Shown here: positions 1-10,892 of the stretch, piece by piece | How the letters are laid out: each line of letters opens with the position of its first letter | How positions within the stretch are numbered: the first letter of the stretch is position 1 | Assembly (NCBI GenBank): GCA_963970005.1 | Contig: CAXAMN010021362.1 | Location: 1,874,486-1,938,485 of the forward strand | From: Durusdinium trenchii | Taxonomy: Eukaryota; Sar; Dinophyceae; Suessiales; Symbiodiniaceae | Reading direction: 5' to 3' | Length of the DNA stretch: 64,000 nucleotides | Notes under the pieces: generated by a model | Databases searched by the model: none | Seen by the model: only the letters and a program-made list of their open reading frames with translations | What the model was told of the DNA's origin: nothing | Program-made: the position numbers and the translations under genes

Positions 1-113
1 GTATGTGTGACACATTAGTGTTCAGCCATCTTTGACAAAGGCAAATGCATGTGTGACACATTAGTGTTCAGCCATCTTTGACAAAAGCAAATGTATGTGT
101 GACACATTATGGG
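1..113. repeat. 46-bp tandem repeat
   Basis: About 2.4 copies of a 46-bp unit are seen; ATGTGTGACACATTA recurs at 3, 49 and 95. The array is cut by the window start, so its full length is unknown. Confidence 0.85.
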
Positions 114-297
114 CTGTACCTATTGCAGTTCCTTTGGCAAATGTGTTCAGCCCACGTTCTGACGGGTTCCGAAGATATCGGTGGAGGAGTCTTCTCCGTC
201 CTTTAGAAATGGACCGAGAAAGGGACTGGAGCACTTCGATTTGGAATCTATCCCCAAATCCAGGTTTGGGTGTGGAAACAAAATGAAGCCCAAGATT

Positions 298-657
298 TCA
301 GATAATAACAAACATCAAAGAAGCTGGTCGTGTGCGAAATGGTGGGCATATTGATTCGCGTGACGTGCTCTGTGGTAGAGGCAAAGGAAGTGTTGAATGC
401 AGATTATATCCTGCTCTGCTCTCAAACACAGGCAGGGTACTTGCGCTTCCAAGTTGCAAACTTGCTGCAGCACTTGCCTTCAAAGTGGCACAGTTTTCTA
501 ACATGCCGATTTGCGCACGTGTAGAATACCACCTATCTGCGCACGTGCGACTCCACTGCACAGGGCACAGGGGTCCTATCTCGGCCTTTTGGAAGGCAGT
601 TTCGGCCTTGGCACTCTTTAAGCTTCGGTTGCAGACATGACTCGCACCACTGGCCAC
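298..657 (-). CDS. hypothetical ORF or exon, 119 codons
   Basis: An open minus-strand frame of 119 codons ends in TGA at the low coordinate. Its composition is balanced, with Cys, Trp and Gly residues in ordinary proportions and runs such as AKAETAFQKAEIGPLCPVQW. A 102-codon frame lies on the opposite strand and is taken as its shadow. No family is recognised. The start is uncertain, because a splice acceptor could replace the ATG. Confidence 0.45.
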   Translation of the reverse strand: MASGASHVCNRSLKSAKAETAFQKAEIGPLCPVQWSRTCADRWYSTRAQIGMLENCATLKASAAASLQLGSASTLPVFESRAGYNLHSTLPLPLPQSTSRESICPPFRTRPASLMFVII

Positions 658-802
658 CCATTGTCAGAGACTGCTGGCTGTCCCAACTGCTTTAGCCAAA
701 AAACTTTCAGAAGGGTCGGAAGCTAAAGACAAGCTGACCAAGCGCGTCTCCATCAGTTGTCAGTCAGTATAGAACCAAGAAAAAACCTTGACCTTAGCTA
801 CG

Positions 803-956
803 GATGTGGTGTCCTTTCCGCAACCGGAGACGACTGGGCCCTTGGCCGATGTTGGGGCCGTTGACCTCTGTCTCATGGGATTCATGGTGACCCCGCAAGG
901 GGGTCCGGCTTGACGCAGGGTCGAGCGAATCGACGCGACAAAATGGCCACGGGCAA
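803..956 (-). CDS. candidate internal exon
   Basis: The frame runs from a CCTGAG acceptor to a GTAGCT donor and encodes about 51 residues, including MNPMRQRSTAPTSAKGPVVS. It is basic and Ser/Thr-rich, with G/C in most third positions. No domain is recognised. An alternative minus frame of 70 codons overlaps it. Confidence 0.4.
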
Positions 957-1055
957 CTCAGGCAATAAAGGCTCCTGAGTTTTCCATCTGCCGGGCGAAG
1001 AGTCACCAGACGAAGATAGAAGAAGCAGTCATTAACAAAAACGCATGAGCACTGA

Positions 1056-1124
1056 GCGCTACTATAGGTTGGAGGCCATCGCGACCAGGTTGGAGGCCAT
1101 CGCTATTAGGTTGGAGGCCATCGA
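1056..1124 (+). repeat. interspersed repeat R1, three copies
   Basis: Three head-to-tail copies of a 21-bp unit with core AGGTTGGAGGCCATCGC occur here. Read forward they spell RLEAIA/T. The same core recurs at 5.2, 12.1 and 44.9-45.2 kb. Confidence 0.85.
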
Positions 1125-1229
1125 GTGTAAACACACCTTTACTTTGGAGTACTCTACCAGGATGAGAAGTCGCCATTCCCAGGATGTGAAAAGCATGTCA
1201 AAAACCATCCCGCCGCCTAAAGGAGCAGC

Positions 1230-1433
1230 CTACCCCGGGCCGTATATTCTTAAGGATTTAAGGTCTTTTTCCCGAAGGCGTAGCGAAGGGTTCCCGTTTA
1301 TAGTTGGGGGTCTGGGGGTTGGAGCTGTGTTTGCATGGCTTGCGTCGTCTGTCGTCGTCTGTCGTCGTTTGTCGTCGTCGTTGCGTCTCAAATTCGCTGC
1401 CATTGGGGGAAGCTTTTGCAAGTGACTTTGCAT
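1230..1433 (-). CDS. doubtful low-complexity ORF
   Basis: The frame reads through an imperfect GACGACA/GACGACG triplet tract, giving Asp/Arg/Thr-rich sequence followed by a proline-rich stretch. It could be an exon but may simply be an open reading of a simple repeat. Confidence 0.25.
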   Translation of the reverse strand: MQSHLQKLPPMAANLRRNDDDKRRQTTTDDASHANTAPTPRPPTINGNPSLRLREKDLKSLRIYGPG

Positions 1434-1734
1434 GGATGTGTCACGTGTCAGTTTGCGCCGCTATTCCATTGTGATTTGCATGACAATGACATGTCGCGCA
1501 AGAAACGTGATGCATTTCGCTGCACAAGCGCAGCGTTTTGTGAGATCCGCAGATGGCCGTGCCATTGGGATTTGCGTTTCAGGGTGTGGCATCGAAGCTC
1601 GGTTTTCGTGACAGGTCTCAGCTGAAATGGGGATTTTGGTGGATGGGAGTGTGCTCAGAACGGGTCGAAATCATTCCAAACGTGTGGTGTGGTGCAAATT
1701 TTGTTGAAGCTCACATGAGATGATATTGTCACTT

Positions 1735-1935
1735 TTCGTGGCAGGCGCAGGACTTTGTGCGGGTTTTGAGGCCTGGAAGCGCGATTCTCGTGGCAGGCGC
1801 AGGGAATCGTGAGGTTGCGAGGTGTGAAGGGGGTGACATTTCGTGGCAGGCGCAGTACTTTGTGCGCGTTAGACGTGTGGACGCGGGAAAGATTCGTAGC
1901 AGGCGCAGGGAATCGTGAGGTCGTGAGGTTGTGAG
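1735..1935 (+). repeat. dispersed GTGGCAGGCGCAG repeats
   Basis: The motif CGTGGCAGGCGCAG recurs about every 50-60 bp, followed by either ACTTTGTG or GGAATCGTGAGGT. The same motif family is found at 6770-6890 and 7425-7660. Confidence 0.7.
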
Positions 1936-2050
1936 TTGTGGTAGAGGTGAATGTCGCTCCCATTGGGATTGGCGCGCTCGTTTTGCAGACTTCTGACGTG
2001 TGAGTTTTTGAGGACGTCTCGTACGAAACGCTCGTTTTGGGGACTTGAGG

Positions 2051-2410
2051 AGATCGTGCGTGTCGAGTGAGCGAAATGCAGGCGAGAGTGCGATTTGTCC
2101 AATGCGCGCGCAACCCTCTGCGGAGATCGTGCGTGTCGAGTGCGCGAAATGCAGGCCAGAGTGCATGCGATTTGTCCCATGCGCGCGCAGCCCTCTGCGG
2201 AGATCGTGCGTGTCGAGTGCGCGAAATGCAGGCGAGAGTGCGATTTGTCCGGTGCCCGCACCACCCTCTGCGGAGATCGTGCGTGTCGAGTGCGCGAAAT
2301 GCAGGCGAGAGTGCGATTTGTCCGGTGCCCGCGCAACCTTTTGCGGAGATCGTGCGTGTCGAGCGCGCGAAATGCAGGCGAGCACTGGCGACTTTGTAGT
2401 ACAACTTTAG
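2051..2410 (+). repeat. 73-bp tandem repeat, five copies
   Basis: AGATCGTGCGTGTCGAG recurs at 2051, 2124, 2201, 2274 and 2347, so the period is 73 bp with one 77-bp unit. Because 73 is not a multiple of three, all six frames stay partly open and give repetitive spurious ORFs on both strands. No gene is called. Confidence 0.9.
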
Positions 2411-2424
2411 TATCTGGGGAGCTG

Positions 2425-2590
2425 GAAGATGAGAACTGGTGACTTGGTAGTACAACTTTAGTACGCGGAGCAATCTGGCGACTTTGTAGTACACCTTTAG
2501 TACGCGGAGCAATCTGTGGAGCTGGAAGCTGAGAACTGGCGACCTTGTAGTACAACTTTAGTACGCGGAGTATCTGGGGAGCTGAAAGAT
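2425..2590 (+). repeat. short tandem repeats
   Basis: Units built on GTAGTACAACTTTAGTACGC and GAGCTGGAAG recur three to four times and bridge the 73-bp and 13-bp arrays. Confidence 0.7.
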
Positions 2591-2591
2591 T

Positions 2592-3110
2592 GTCCCACAA
2601 GAGTGTCCCACAAGAGTGTCCCGCAACAGTGTCCCACTAGAGTGTCTCACAAGAGTGTCCCTTAAGAGTGTCCTACAGGAGTATCCCACAAGAGTGTCCT
2701 ACAAGAGTGCCTACAAGAGTGTCCTTCAAGAGTGTCCCACAAGAGTGTCCCACAAGAGTGTCCTGTAAGAGTGTTCCACAAGAGTATCCTACAAGAGTGC
2801 CACAAGAGTTTCCGACAAGAGTGTCCCACAAGAGTGTCCCATAAGAATGTCCCACAAGAGTGTCCTACAAGAGTGTCCCACAAGAGTTTCCTACAAGAGT
2901 GTCCCAAATGACCCACAAGAGTGTCCTACAAGAGTGTCTCACAAGAGTGTCCCAGAAGAGTGACCCACGAGAGTGTCCTATAAGAGTGTCCCACAAGAGT
3001 GTCCTACAAGAGCGCCCCGTAAGAGAGATCCACAAGAGTGTCCCACAAGAGTGTCCTACAAGAGTGTCCCAGAAGAGTGTCCCACAAGAGTGTCCTACAA
3101 GAGTGTCATT
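2592..3110 (+). repeat. 13-bp minisatellite, about 40 copies
   Basis: The consensus is CCCACAAGAGTGT with C/T variation (CACAAGAG/TACAAGAG). Three units make 39 bp, so every frame encodes a 13-residue peptide period, for example DTLVGHSCGTLLW on the minus strand. The ORFs over it are products of the array. Confidence 0.9.
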
Positions 3111-3499
3111 TGGACATATGTAGTTTTTCGAACGTGTTTGCATTCGGGTTCGTGGGTTCCATCTTGTTTATGTCCAAGACTCAAACATCATCAGGATGTT
3201 GAGGATCCATACCCATGGATTTGGCTTCGTGACGGTGCTTTCCGGCGATGAAGGGATGTGAACACGGACCGTTTTGGCCCTTTTTGGCAAACAAACATGC
3301 AGGAGGGCGCTCTTTGCCCATAGGGTGTTCCAATCAAAAGCATGCCAGGTCAAGAGGCCCCTTTCCGCAGCACTCAGATTCCAGATTCCTCTGAAAAGAT
3401 ACATTCGACGAAGTGAAGACTTTACACTTTCACCGCTCTTTGGAGGAGTAGAAACCAGAATCGTGTCAAATAGCCCACGTGGCCAGGTACAACAGGAAC

Positions 3500-3545
3500 G
3501 TTTGGACTTCCTTCCTTCGTTCCTTCCTTCATTCCTTCCTTCCTT
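3500..3545 (+). repeat. CCTT microsatellite
   Basis: An interrupted (CCTT)n / (CATT) tract of about 45 bp. Confidence 0.85.
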
Positions 3546-3760
3546 CCTTCCTCTTCCCAATCCCTTCTGCAACCACCCGGAATTCCCGCCCCCACGTGCT
3601 TCGCCCGACTCCGGTGCTTCGCCAAGCCACCCAGTTGACGTTCCAGCCCTTCCGATCCTGCGCCTTGAGCGGCTGTGACCGCTCGGCGAAACCGGTCCCC
3701 AACCGCTCCGTGAAAACGCCGCCCGATCCCTTCGGGTCGGGTCGGGGATGTCGGGGACCC
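3545..3760 (-). CDS. candidate GC-rich exon
   Basis: Several frames are open here. The best by third-position G/C is a minus frame containing SQPLKAQDRKGWNVNWVAWR. It runs into the CCTT microsatellite (GKRKEGRKE), so its downstream end must be upstream of 3545. No splice sites could be fixed. Confidence 0.25.
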
Positions 3761-4150
3761 GTGAGGATGGTCGGGGACCATGGGTCTCCGTGTCTGTCTG
3801 CGTCGCTAACTGGCATGTGTTGACTTCTTGAGACCTCGGACCGGTCGTGTTAGATCGGGCTGCGTCGGTCGATGAGAGAAGGGTCGTGTTTGGACGGGTG
3901 TTTCTCGCCATCGTCGTGATGACAGACAGCGCTCCAAGTAGAAAAGTGGTGCAGTCGATGGCTGATAGTTGTGTGCAGTCGTTGAAGTCTTGGGTTCAAA
4001 AAGTGGGTGTGGATCAAAACCAAAACCAAATCCGATTGTTGGTCTTTTCAGGTGAACATGGGTCAACCATTGCTGTTGAAAGAGCAATTCACCTTCCAAA
4101 TCGTGAATTCACTGTACTTCACGTGACTCCCTGAAAAAACAACCGCCGAC

Positions 4151-4288
4151 CAATGTTGCCAGCTGTGACAACTCATGGAGCTGCTGAAAGCGCTGCCAGG
4201 TTTGGCGAAACATCGATCGACCAGGTTTGGCGGACTGACTTCCCGTCTTCCGTTGCTTCCGAGGGGCAAAGTCTTGGAAGGTCAACAC
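4151..4288 (-). CDS. candidate internal exon, 46 codons
   Basis: A strong pyrimidine tract precedes the acceptor CCCTGAG|GTG at 4288. The exon ends at a GTCGGC donor, giving exactly 46 codons in phase 0. The peptide includes TFQDFAPRKQRKTGS and ends in HELSQLATL. It is basic with an amphipathic end. No family is recognised. Confidence 0.5.
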
Positions 4289-4975
4289 CTCAGGGTCGAG
4301 GGTGGCAGGTCGGGGGGGGCAGGTGCAGGTGGGGTGTCTGTGGTTCTGTCGTTCTTCCCTCGTCGAAACACACAGAGCGGAACACAGAGCGGATTGCATA
4401 CTCGAGCAATCCACTCTTTTTTAAAATACTAAAGCTACTGCACGTGATGCAGGTGTAGGCCAATTGCACTTGGTTGGAGTCCATGGCTTAGGTGCACATT
4501 GTTAGCCACAACATCCATCCGATGTCGCAATGTTCAGTCGGGAGGGCTTTCAATCAGCGATGTGGAAGTTCACAGTGAAAGGAAACCATCGAAAAAGAAA
4601 GCGTTCCAAACGACCAACTCCCCTATTCTCCCCGATTTCTACGGCGTCTTGGGAAGAAAAGAGCTTTCACAGGACTCTGTGAAACGCTTGAAGGACGACT
4701 GCACTGCATGGTGATGGTCAAAGACACTGCACTGAGATCTTTGCACCAAAAGGTCTCAGTTTAGGGGTGGAGATTCATGGCTTGCGCGCGGTACTTTTCG
4801 AACATGATGTGCATCTATTTGAAGCTGCAACAATCTCTGCGTGGGGTAGAAGACTGGAGCCACTACCACAGAATCACTGCAAGGCAGCTTGATGACTAAC
4901 TGGGCACATTGATATCGATATCTCATCATTGTCACCTAGAGATTGGACACTAGTGTACGCCGGAAGGTTTTCAGC

Positions 4976-5038
4976 AACTACAGTAGTCACTACAGTAGTC
5001 ACTACAGTAGTCACTACAGTAGTCACTACAGTAGTCAA
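4976..5038 (+). repeat. 12-bp tandem repeat
   Basis: Five copies of CAGTAGTCACTA. Confidence 0.9.
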
Positions 5039-5207
5039 CCGTGCTGATGTGCCAGTCAGTGAAACCTGTCAACGACTGCGTCAAGGTGCAACCCGCAACG
5101 GAGGAAAATAGTCATCAGGTGCTCCTTCAGGAAGAAGGACAGGTGATTCCTCAACACTGCAAGCTGAGCTCAAAGGACACATTCCCGGTTCTTGTTTTTG
5201 AGTGCCC

Positions 5208-5262
5208 ATCGCTCTTAGGTTGGAGGCCATCGCTCTTAGGTTGGAGGCCATAGCTAGTAGGT
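5208..5262 (+). repeat. interspersed repeat R1, two to three copies
   Basis: Two intact copies of the TTAGGTTGGAGGCCATCGCT unit are followed by a degenerate third. Confidence 0.8.
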
Positions 5263-5611
5263 GGGCCCACCCGGTGGAAAAACACTACGAAAAGAAGGAC
5301 GGGGGGGCCAGGGCGTTGGCCTCCAATTCTCATGTCTTTTCTACCTGCCCTGACGTAAAAGTTGTCCTCTGTCTGCCTCTTCGAAAGAGATCAAACAAAC
5401 TGCCAGGATCAAGTGGAGGTTGAGCTCCAGTTGCTCAAATGTTGGATTCCCTACACAGACCATGTCAGAACAAAGACTGCCACGGTCAGACCTCCCGTCC
5501 ACAGTGCCCAGGTGTCCAAGGAGACCGTGGTCGTCTTGGCATAAAGATACGTCCTGGCATCCGTGGCGAGTCTGACGTGCCGTGCAAACGAGGAAGGAAC
5601 TCATGTCGTCT

Positions 5612-5803
5612 TCAGCTAGGACGAGGAGTTCCGGAGGAGACTGCGGTTGCGGTCGTCGTCCGTCGGAACTCCTTGGTGCCGAACTCCTTTGTGCCCCATG
5701 CGCCCCACGGAACTTCGGTCAGGTCGAACTGCATCGACCTCTTGCAAACGCTGTCACAAAGAGTCCATGGTGCTGACACAGTGATGATGGAAGGCGGACC
5801 GAT
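5612..5803 (-). CDS. candidate exon
   Basis: The frame between a TAA and a TGA encodes about 60 residues with strong third-position G/C, including QFDLTEVPWGAWGTKEFGT and then a Thr-rich end. A WTLCDSVC segment lies upstream. Other frames on both strands are open, so the strand is inferred. The function is unknown. Confidence 0.4.
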   Translation of the reverse strand: MGPPSIITVSAPWTLCDSVCKRSMQFDLTEVPWGAWGTKEFGTKEFRRTTTATAVSSGTPRPS

Positions 5804-6058
5804 TTACTTTGTTTCCTTCCCCTCCGATCTGTCGACATTGAAGAACCAAAAGGGTCAAAGGGCTTGGAATGTTCAACTGCCAACTGCCTTGCAAAGGAAG
5901 CTAATGACATAGAGTTTTTTAGAGGGGACTCCTTGAGGTATGCGTTTCGGCATCACTCGATCTTTTGGGTGACGCAAACACCTGTTTTTTTGTTGCAAAG
6001 ACATGTACATGACGTTCTTCCAAATGGAGGCCAACACACACGCGTCCCACTGGCATCC

Positions 6059-6182
6059 TCATGTCTCTCTTGTCCCAGGATACGCTCTGAGTTCGTCTCT
6101 GGATACGTTGAGTCGTCTCTGCAACGTCTCCAGTCTGGTTGGTCCCTCTATCCGACCTGCTCTCACTTCTGTCCGTAGATTT
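6059..6182 (-). CDS. candidate terminal exon
   Basis: After a GTTTAG acceptor at 6182 the frame encodes about 41 residues, including LETLQRRLNVSRDELRAYP, and ends in TGA. The segment is strongly charged and probably helical. No family is recognised. Confidence 0.4.
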
Positions 6183-6340
6183 CTAAACCATCCTAAACCA
6201 TCCTAAAGCTATCAAGTCAAAACAGGACAAGCTGCGGGATGAACGGCGGTGTCTTATCTGGTCTGACAGGCACTCCGTGAAAACAGCCCAACGGGTCCCT
6301 CAAAATCTAGAGGTTAGTGAGAATCCCCAGGCTCCATGAG

Positions 6341-6396
6341 CGTCTGGGTACGACATCCGACTTATCATCTGATATCATACGATGAGCTCCAGGTTT
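6341..6396 (-). repeat. interspersed repeat, inverted relative to 11275-11340
   Basis: The reverse complement of this segment aligns with 11275-11340, sharing CATCGTATGATATCAGAT and GTCGGATGTC with small indels. Confidence 0.6.
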
Positions 6397-6769
6397 GTAA
6401 AGCAATGAAGTTGTTCCCTCTTGTCCTGGTGTTGTCATCAGGCAGCTTGAGGTACATGGCTCCAAGAGAAAGAGGTGGCGGTGGCGAGATTTCTTCCTCA
6501 GTGGGCGAGGTGACAGCTTCGGTGGTTTTCCCCCAAGCAGTGTGGTAACACTAGGGGTTCTTACGGTAATGGTTAAGGGCCGGTGTTGAATCGGGGTGTT
6601 GCATCGGCTGGTTCCTTGCTATTTACATAGTGCGTTCATGCCTCTCGAAATCCTCGAAGTGCATCTCGACTGCGCAGGCTTGCAAAATCTGGTGGGCTGA
6701 CGCGGGTGCTCTTGGAGACTGCGCTCTCGTTGTGGTGCCGTGCACATTTTCGGGCATGGTGGTCACTTT

Positions 6770-6890
6770 TCGTGGCAGGCACCATGTTTTGGTGGTCCAA
6801 AGTCGAATTTGCGTGACAGGCGCCAGGGATCGGAGCGGCTTTACTTCGATGTGTAGATTGCGTGGCAGGCGCAGCACTTTGGACGTGGTG
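6770..6890 (+). repeat. dispersed GTGGCAGGC repeats
   Basis: Three degenerate copies of the CGTGGCAGGCGCAG motif, each followed by CTTTGG or a similar sequence. Confidence 0.55.
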
Positions 6891-6924
6891 ATTTCTTCCC
6901 GAAAGACTTAGTCGAAGGGTGAGG

Positions 6925-7380
6925 CTATAGCACTTGCAAGAGTCTAGCACTTGCAAGAGACTTGATCAAGTTTTAGCACTTGGTCTGTCTAGCTGAGGCT
7001 GTAGCACTTGTAAGAGTCAAGCGCTTGCAAGAGATTTGAATCAAGCTTTAGCACTTGGGGTGTCTAGCTCAGGCTTTAGCACTTGTAAGAGTCTAGCACT
7101 TGCAAGACATTTGCAAGAGACTTGATCAAGTTTTAGCATTTGCAAGAGATTGGAACAATTTTTTAAGCACTTGCAAGAGATTTGACCAAGTTTTAGCATT
7201 TGCAAGACACTTGACCAAGTTTTAGCGTTTGCGAGAGACTTGACCAAGTTTTAGCACTTGCAAGAGACTTGACCAAGCTTTAGCATTTGCGAGAGACTGG
7301 ACCAAGCTTTAGCATTTGCGAGAGGCTTGACGAAATTTTAGCACTTGCGAGAAGACTTGACCAAGTTTTGTCTTGACATC
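6925..7380 (+). repeat. about 29-bp satellite
   Basis: Fifteen or so degenerate copies of a unit like TTTTAGCATTTGCAAGAGAC with a TTGACCAAG linker occur here. The spacing is irregular (16-31 bp). Confidence 0.85.
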
Positions 7381-7424
7381 TCGCTCTTTAAATATCTTTA
7401 AAGCCGGGGCGGACAAGGCTTGAA

Positions 7425-7660
7425 GTGCACATTTCGTGGCAGGTGCAGTGCTTTGAGGCAGGGTTTGTGGCAGGCGCAGTACTTTGTGGACCTTGAAGTG
7501 CAGATTTCTTGGCAGGTGCCGTGCTTTTTGGACCTTGAAGTGCACCTTGAGGTGCAGATTTCGTGGCAGGTGCAGTGCTTTGTGGACCTTGAAGCGGTGC
7601 AGTACTTTGTGGACCTTGAAGTGCAGATTTCTTGGCATGTGCCGTGCTTTGTGGACCTTT
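7425..7660 (+). repeat. degenerate repeats of about 42 bp
   Basis: Copies alternate TTTCTTGGCAGGTGCCGTGC, TTTGTGGACC and TTGAAGTGCAGA. The GTGGCAGGTGCAG core links them to 1735-1935. The ORFs on both strands are repeat readings. Confidence 0.75.
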
Positions 7661-7676
7661 CCCAGCTTGAGCCCCC

Positions 7677-7750
7677 ATCCACCACCACCACCATCACCAC
7701 CCACCACCATCACCACCAATCACCACGATCTCCACTTTCACCACCATCAC
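7677..7750 (+). repeat. CAC/CAT triplet tract
   Basis: An imperfect (CAC/CAT)n tract. Confidence 0.85.
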
Positions 7751-8334
7751 CTCTCTGGACGCCAATGCGTCTAGATCTCTAGACTTTCTGCTGATACACC
7801 CCTAGACCTCACACACACTGTTTGGGTTCTCTTGCCGGGATCATTTGTGCAGTTGCGGGGTGCTCATCCGAGATGACCGATCCATGGCCTTTGGTTCCGG
7901 CTGCCTGGAATCCAGTCCCAAGGAGAAACATGTCTGGATGAAAATGCAGAGTTGCAACCAGTTCTTATGTTGGTCACTAAGACAAGCCTTAAATGGATGG
8001 AACCCCACAGTCCCAACCAGTTGTTATGTAAAGGATCCAAGAATTCCCACATTGGACGGACCCTTTGTTGATTTGGACTGGATTTCCAGGTGGTTGCCCA
8101 GTTTCAACCGATCAAACCAGATCAACCCCGATCACTTGGCATGGTAGCGAATGCATGGTCTCGTTTCTTCAAACGACATGAACACAAAATTAACCGAGAC
8201 GCAGTTAGACCAGTTACCATCACTTTGACTTGGGGACTTACCTCCATGTCTTCAATATGTCACAGATACCAGCCAGGACCAGCCGGTGATTCCGACTGCA
8301 ATCCCTCCTCTCTCTCAACCTCTCTACGATGAGA

Positions 8335-9215
8335 CTCCGACTCCCCCCTCCGCCCTCCGCAGCTGTCAGTGGAGCACGAGAAGTAGTGTTTGTTCCGTTT
8401 TCCATTGGAGCCCTACCAGTTATTGAGTAGGTAGGCCATTTCCAGCTGGGTGGTTGAAACCAGCTTCTTTCAACCTACTCATCCAGTTGCCAAATGGCCG
8501 AAACACCGATGGAATGCATGGGGAAAAAGACCGATGAATCGAACATACCCGAAGGCTTGACTCGAGGCTTGCCGCCGAAGCAACATAACACCGCCATATG
8601 AACCTCAGATGACCAATGCAAACATCTCAGCCACAAGTGGAGCTCGACGCAGCTCAACGACCTCCGAGCTTCACCTGTTTCGTGGTTCACTGTTTCAGCC
8701 TGTTGACAATCTCATTGTGTTTTCACAGCAGGACCGTAGCTTGCAATTGAGGCTGACCTTAAAGAAGAGCTGTCAGATGTTTGCTTTTGGAGGGAATGCT
8801 GCTGCAAAGCCAGTTTCTGTCACCAACCAGTTCTCCCACTGCAGACGGTCGTAATGAGCTCCACATTTAGTGGCAAGGATTGCGCGGCAAACCGCAGAAA
8901 AAGTATGTCAAAAACAAATTCGAAAGTTCTCCCACCAAACTGATGAATTTGTACTTCTGAAAACAGTTCTTCAGTGTAATTTTTGGCATTAGCCTTTGAA
9001 GTCAGCATTGTTGAGCCCTTCAAACATCTAGTATTGCAGAAAGGCTATACTGGTAGCTTGAGCTCAGTATAATGAATTTCAGAGCAACGAATGAACCACC
9101 AAAACGTCCCGCAGCAACTTTGATGCTTTCTCAAAAAAACGGATCTCTTTATTTCGTTTTGTCCCTTCCATTTCGTTTCACCGAGTAGATAAAAACCTAT
9201 CCCCATCCGGACAGC
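8335..9215. other. no gene seen
   Basis: This 0.9-kb stretch is AT-richer than its surroundings. It has ORFs of at most about 80 codons without convincing codon bias or splice signals, and I see no repeat structure. Confidence 0.4.
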
Positions 9216-9299
9216 GTCATCTCCAAGTAGCTGATGTAGTCTGGTGAAGGTGGCGTTCCAGTCCTCCGTGAGAAAACCGCTGTTTTCTTGATTTTTGTT

Positions 9300-9405
9300 T
9301 CGAGACCAACCGGAGAAACATGGAGAACCCGTCGTTCACGGGGCAGACCTGATGCGAAGCGGATGCAACGAGAAACCTCGTGTTCAGCCGGTTGTCAGAG
9401 TGGAA
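9300..9405 (-). CDS. candidate exon
   Basis: The minus frame encodes NRLNTRFLVASASHQVCPVN and then a hydrophobic FSMFLRLVS, with mostly G/C third positions. The splice ends are not fixed. Confidence 0.3.
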
Positions 9406-10117
9406 AAAGTCGTACCCAAGGTGACCATGCAACATGTGGAATGCACATCAATTGACCATGTCAATTGGCGCCAGTTAGCTAGTTGTGAGGTTCCAAAATC
9501 ATAATGGTGTCCTCCGGTGTCTGAATCCTGCAGGTGACAAGTCGTGCAATGTTAGAAAATCCTCGGATCTTTCCCTTCGAAAAACCCTCACTTCAAGCGT
9601 CCACTGGACGTGCAAACTTCTGCAAATGAGGCATTCGCGAATGCACATCCTTGGCGGAGCTGGTGGGACACGGAGCTGGACGGGTCTCGGTTGTGAAGGT
9701 GACACATCAGCGAATGATCTTTCTGGAACGAAAACGCGCAAATGAGTCCGCTTACTTCAAGGCCACATCAAAAATCAACCCTGCTGTGCTCTGAAAAAGC
9801 CCTAGATCAATCGAGCAGCTACATTAATTAGTTCAAAGGTGTGGAAGTGGCACGAGACGTGGGGAAACACCGCATCACATTGCAGGAAGCTAAAAGAAGA
9901 ATCTTATCCAAGACGAAAACTCTGATCAAATCCCAACCCGCTTCAGCGCAGAAACCAATGCACATCAAACCGACCGGTCATGGCCGACCTTCAGCCTTCC
10001 CCCGAACCGCCGAACCTTCGATCGGCGAGACACACGCAAAAGGCACGTTCCACTGGTTGAGATTGACCATGCTAATCATTGTGATTCGCACATTGTCGAC
10101 TCTCTGGCCAAACGACG

Positions 10118-10303
10118 TCAAAGGACGAACCTGATGGGAGTTTGGACACTACCCCCGAGCCCCACAAAAGAGCGCCTTCGCCGCAAGAGCCGGGCGCTCT
10201 TGCCCGCCAGGCGTCGGGCTTTCGTGTCCGCCGCTCGAAGTTTAACTTCGCTTGCAAAATGTCGAACCTCAGCGTAGGCGAGGTGTTTCTCCGTTTCGAA
10301 CAC
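10118..10303 (-). CDS. candidate exon, basic
   Basis: The frame contains HFASEVKLRAADTKARRLAG followed by an arginine cluster, with a possible CGCTGAG|G acceptor just upstream. A second minus frame is open across the same bases, so the frame is uncertain. Confidence 0.3.
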   Translation of the reverse strand: MFETEKHLAYAEVRHFASEVKLRAADTKARRLAGKSARLLRRRRSFVGLGGSVQTPIRFVL

Positions 10304-10556
10304 CTATTTGTGCCTTTCTTGTTTCCTTGGTGTCTTTCTTGTTCAGAGTTCAGATGTTCCGTTGGCCTTTTTTCTTCAGGTGAGAAGGACACCAAAAAAC
10401 TTACTAGTTTCCGTGGTTTGAACCGAGCTGTTTGGGTGCTTCGACCAGTAGACTCCATGGGTCTGTCTTGAAAAAAACCGCGCTTCACGACGGTGGTTTT
10501 GAGATGGTTGTTGATGGGTGTTCCGAGGTTCTTTGTGCTTTCCTTCCTTCACAGAC

Positions 10557-10645
10557 CGTTATGCAGGCACGCCTGGGGGCAGGGTTTAGGCCAAACCGTC
10601 GTTCGGCGCGGTGCGCGTTTAGCGAACGGTTCATTTTGGGCAGAC
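10557..10645 (-). CDS. candidate exon
   Basis: NEPFAKRAPRRTTVWPKPCP is read up to a GTCTGT donor at 10556. Third positions are G/C-biased. The upstream boundary is not fixed. Confidence 0.3.
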
Positions 10646-10812
10646 CCCCCATCCGTAGAGGACATGGAAAAATGAGAGACCAGGTGGGGAAAAGATCTTT
10701 TTTCAACCAGTGATCTGGTCATGATCTACAAGCGCTCTGACCCGGGTGGCCCGGACCCCAGGCCATCAAACCATTCGAGAGTATATTTCTGAAATACCCA
10801 GACACGACACAA

Positions 10813-10892
10813 GGGACTGCCATATATGCCGATCAATTGACTCCCAGTCAACCACCCCTGGCCGTTTCTCGGCAGTCCGACATGGCAGTCCC
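10813..10892 (-). mobile_element. short TIR element, family A
   Basis: The 80-bp element begins GGGACTGCCAT and ends ATGGCAGTCCC. Its reverse complement matches 21114-21208, including the internal block ACGGCCAGGGGTGG and the flank GTCGTGTCTGGG. It has no coding capacity, so it looks like a MITE or foldback element. Confidence 0.7.

Noticed and set aside
1655..2600. ORFs of 218-285 codons on the minus strand
   Set aside because: They are read through the 73-bp tandem array and its flanking repeats; several frames are equally open and no codon bias is present.
5439..5912. 157-codon plus-strand ORF
   Set aside because: The middle mirrors the minus exon 5612-5803, and the rest lacks codon bias.
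6925..7380. CRISPR-like regular repeats
   Set aside because: The units are degenerate, the spacing is irregular and there are no distinct spacers or cas genes; it is a eukaryotic satellite.
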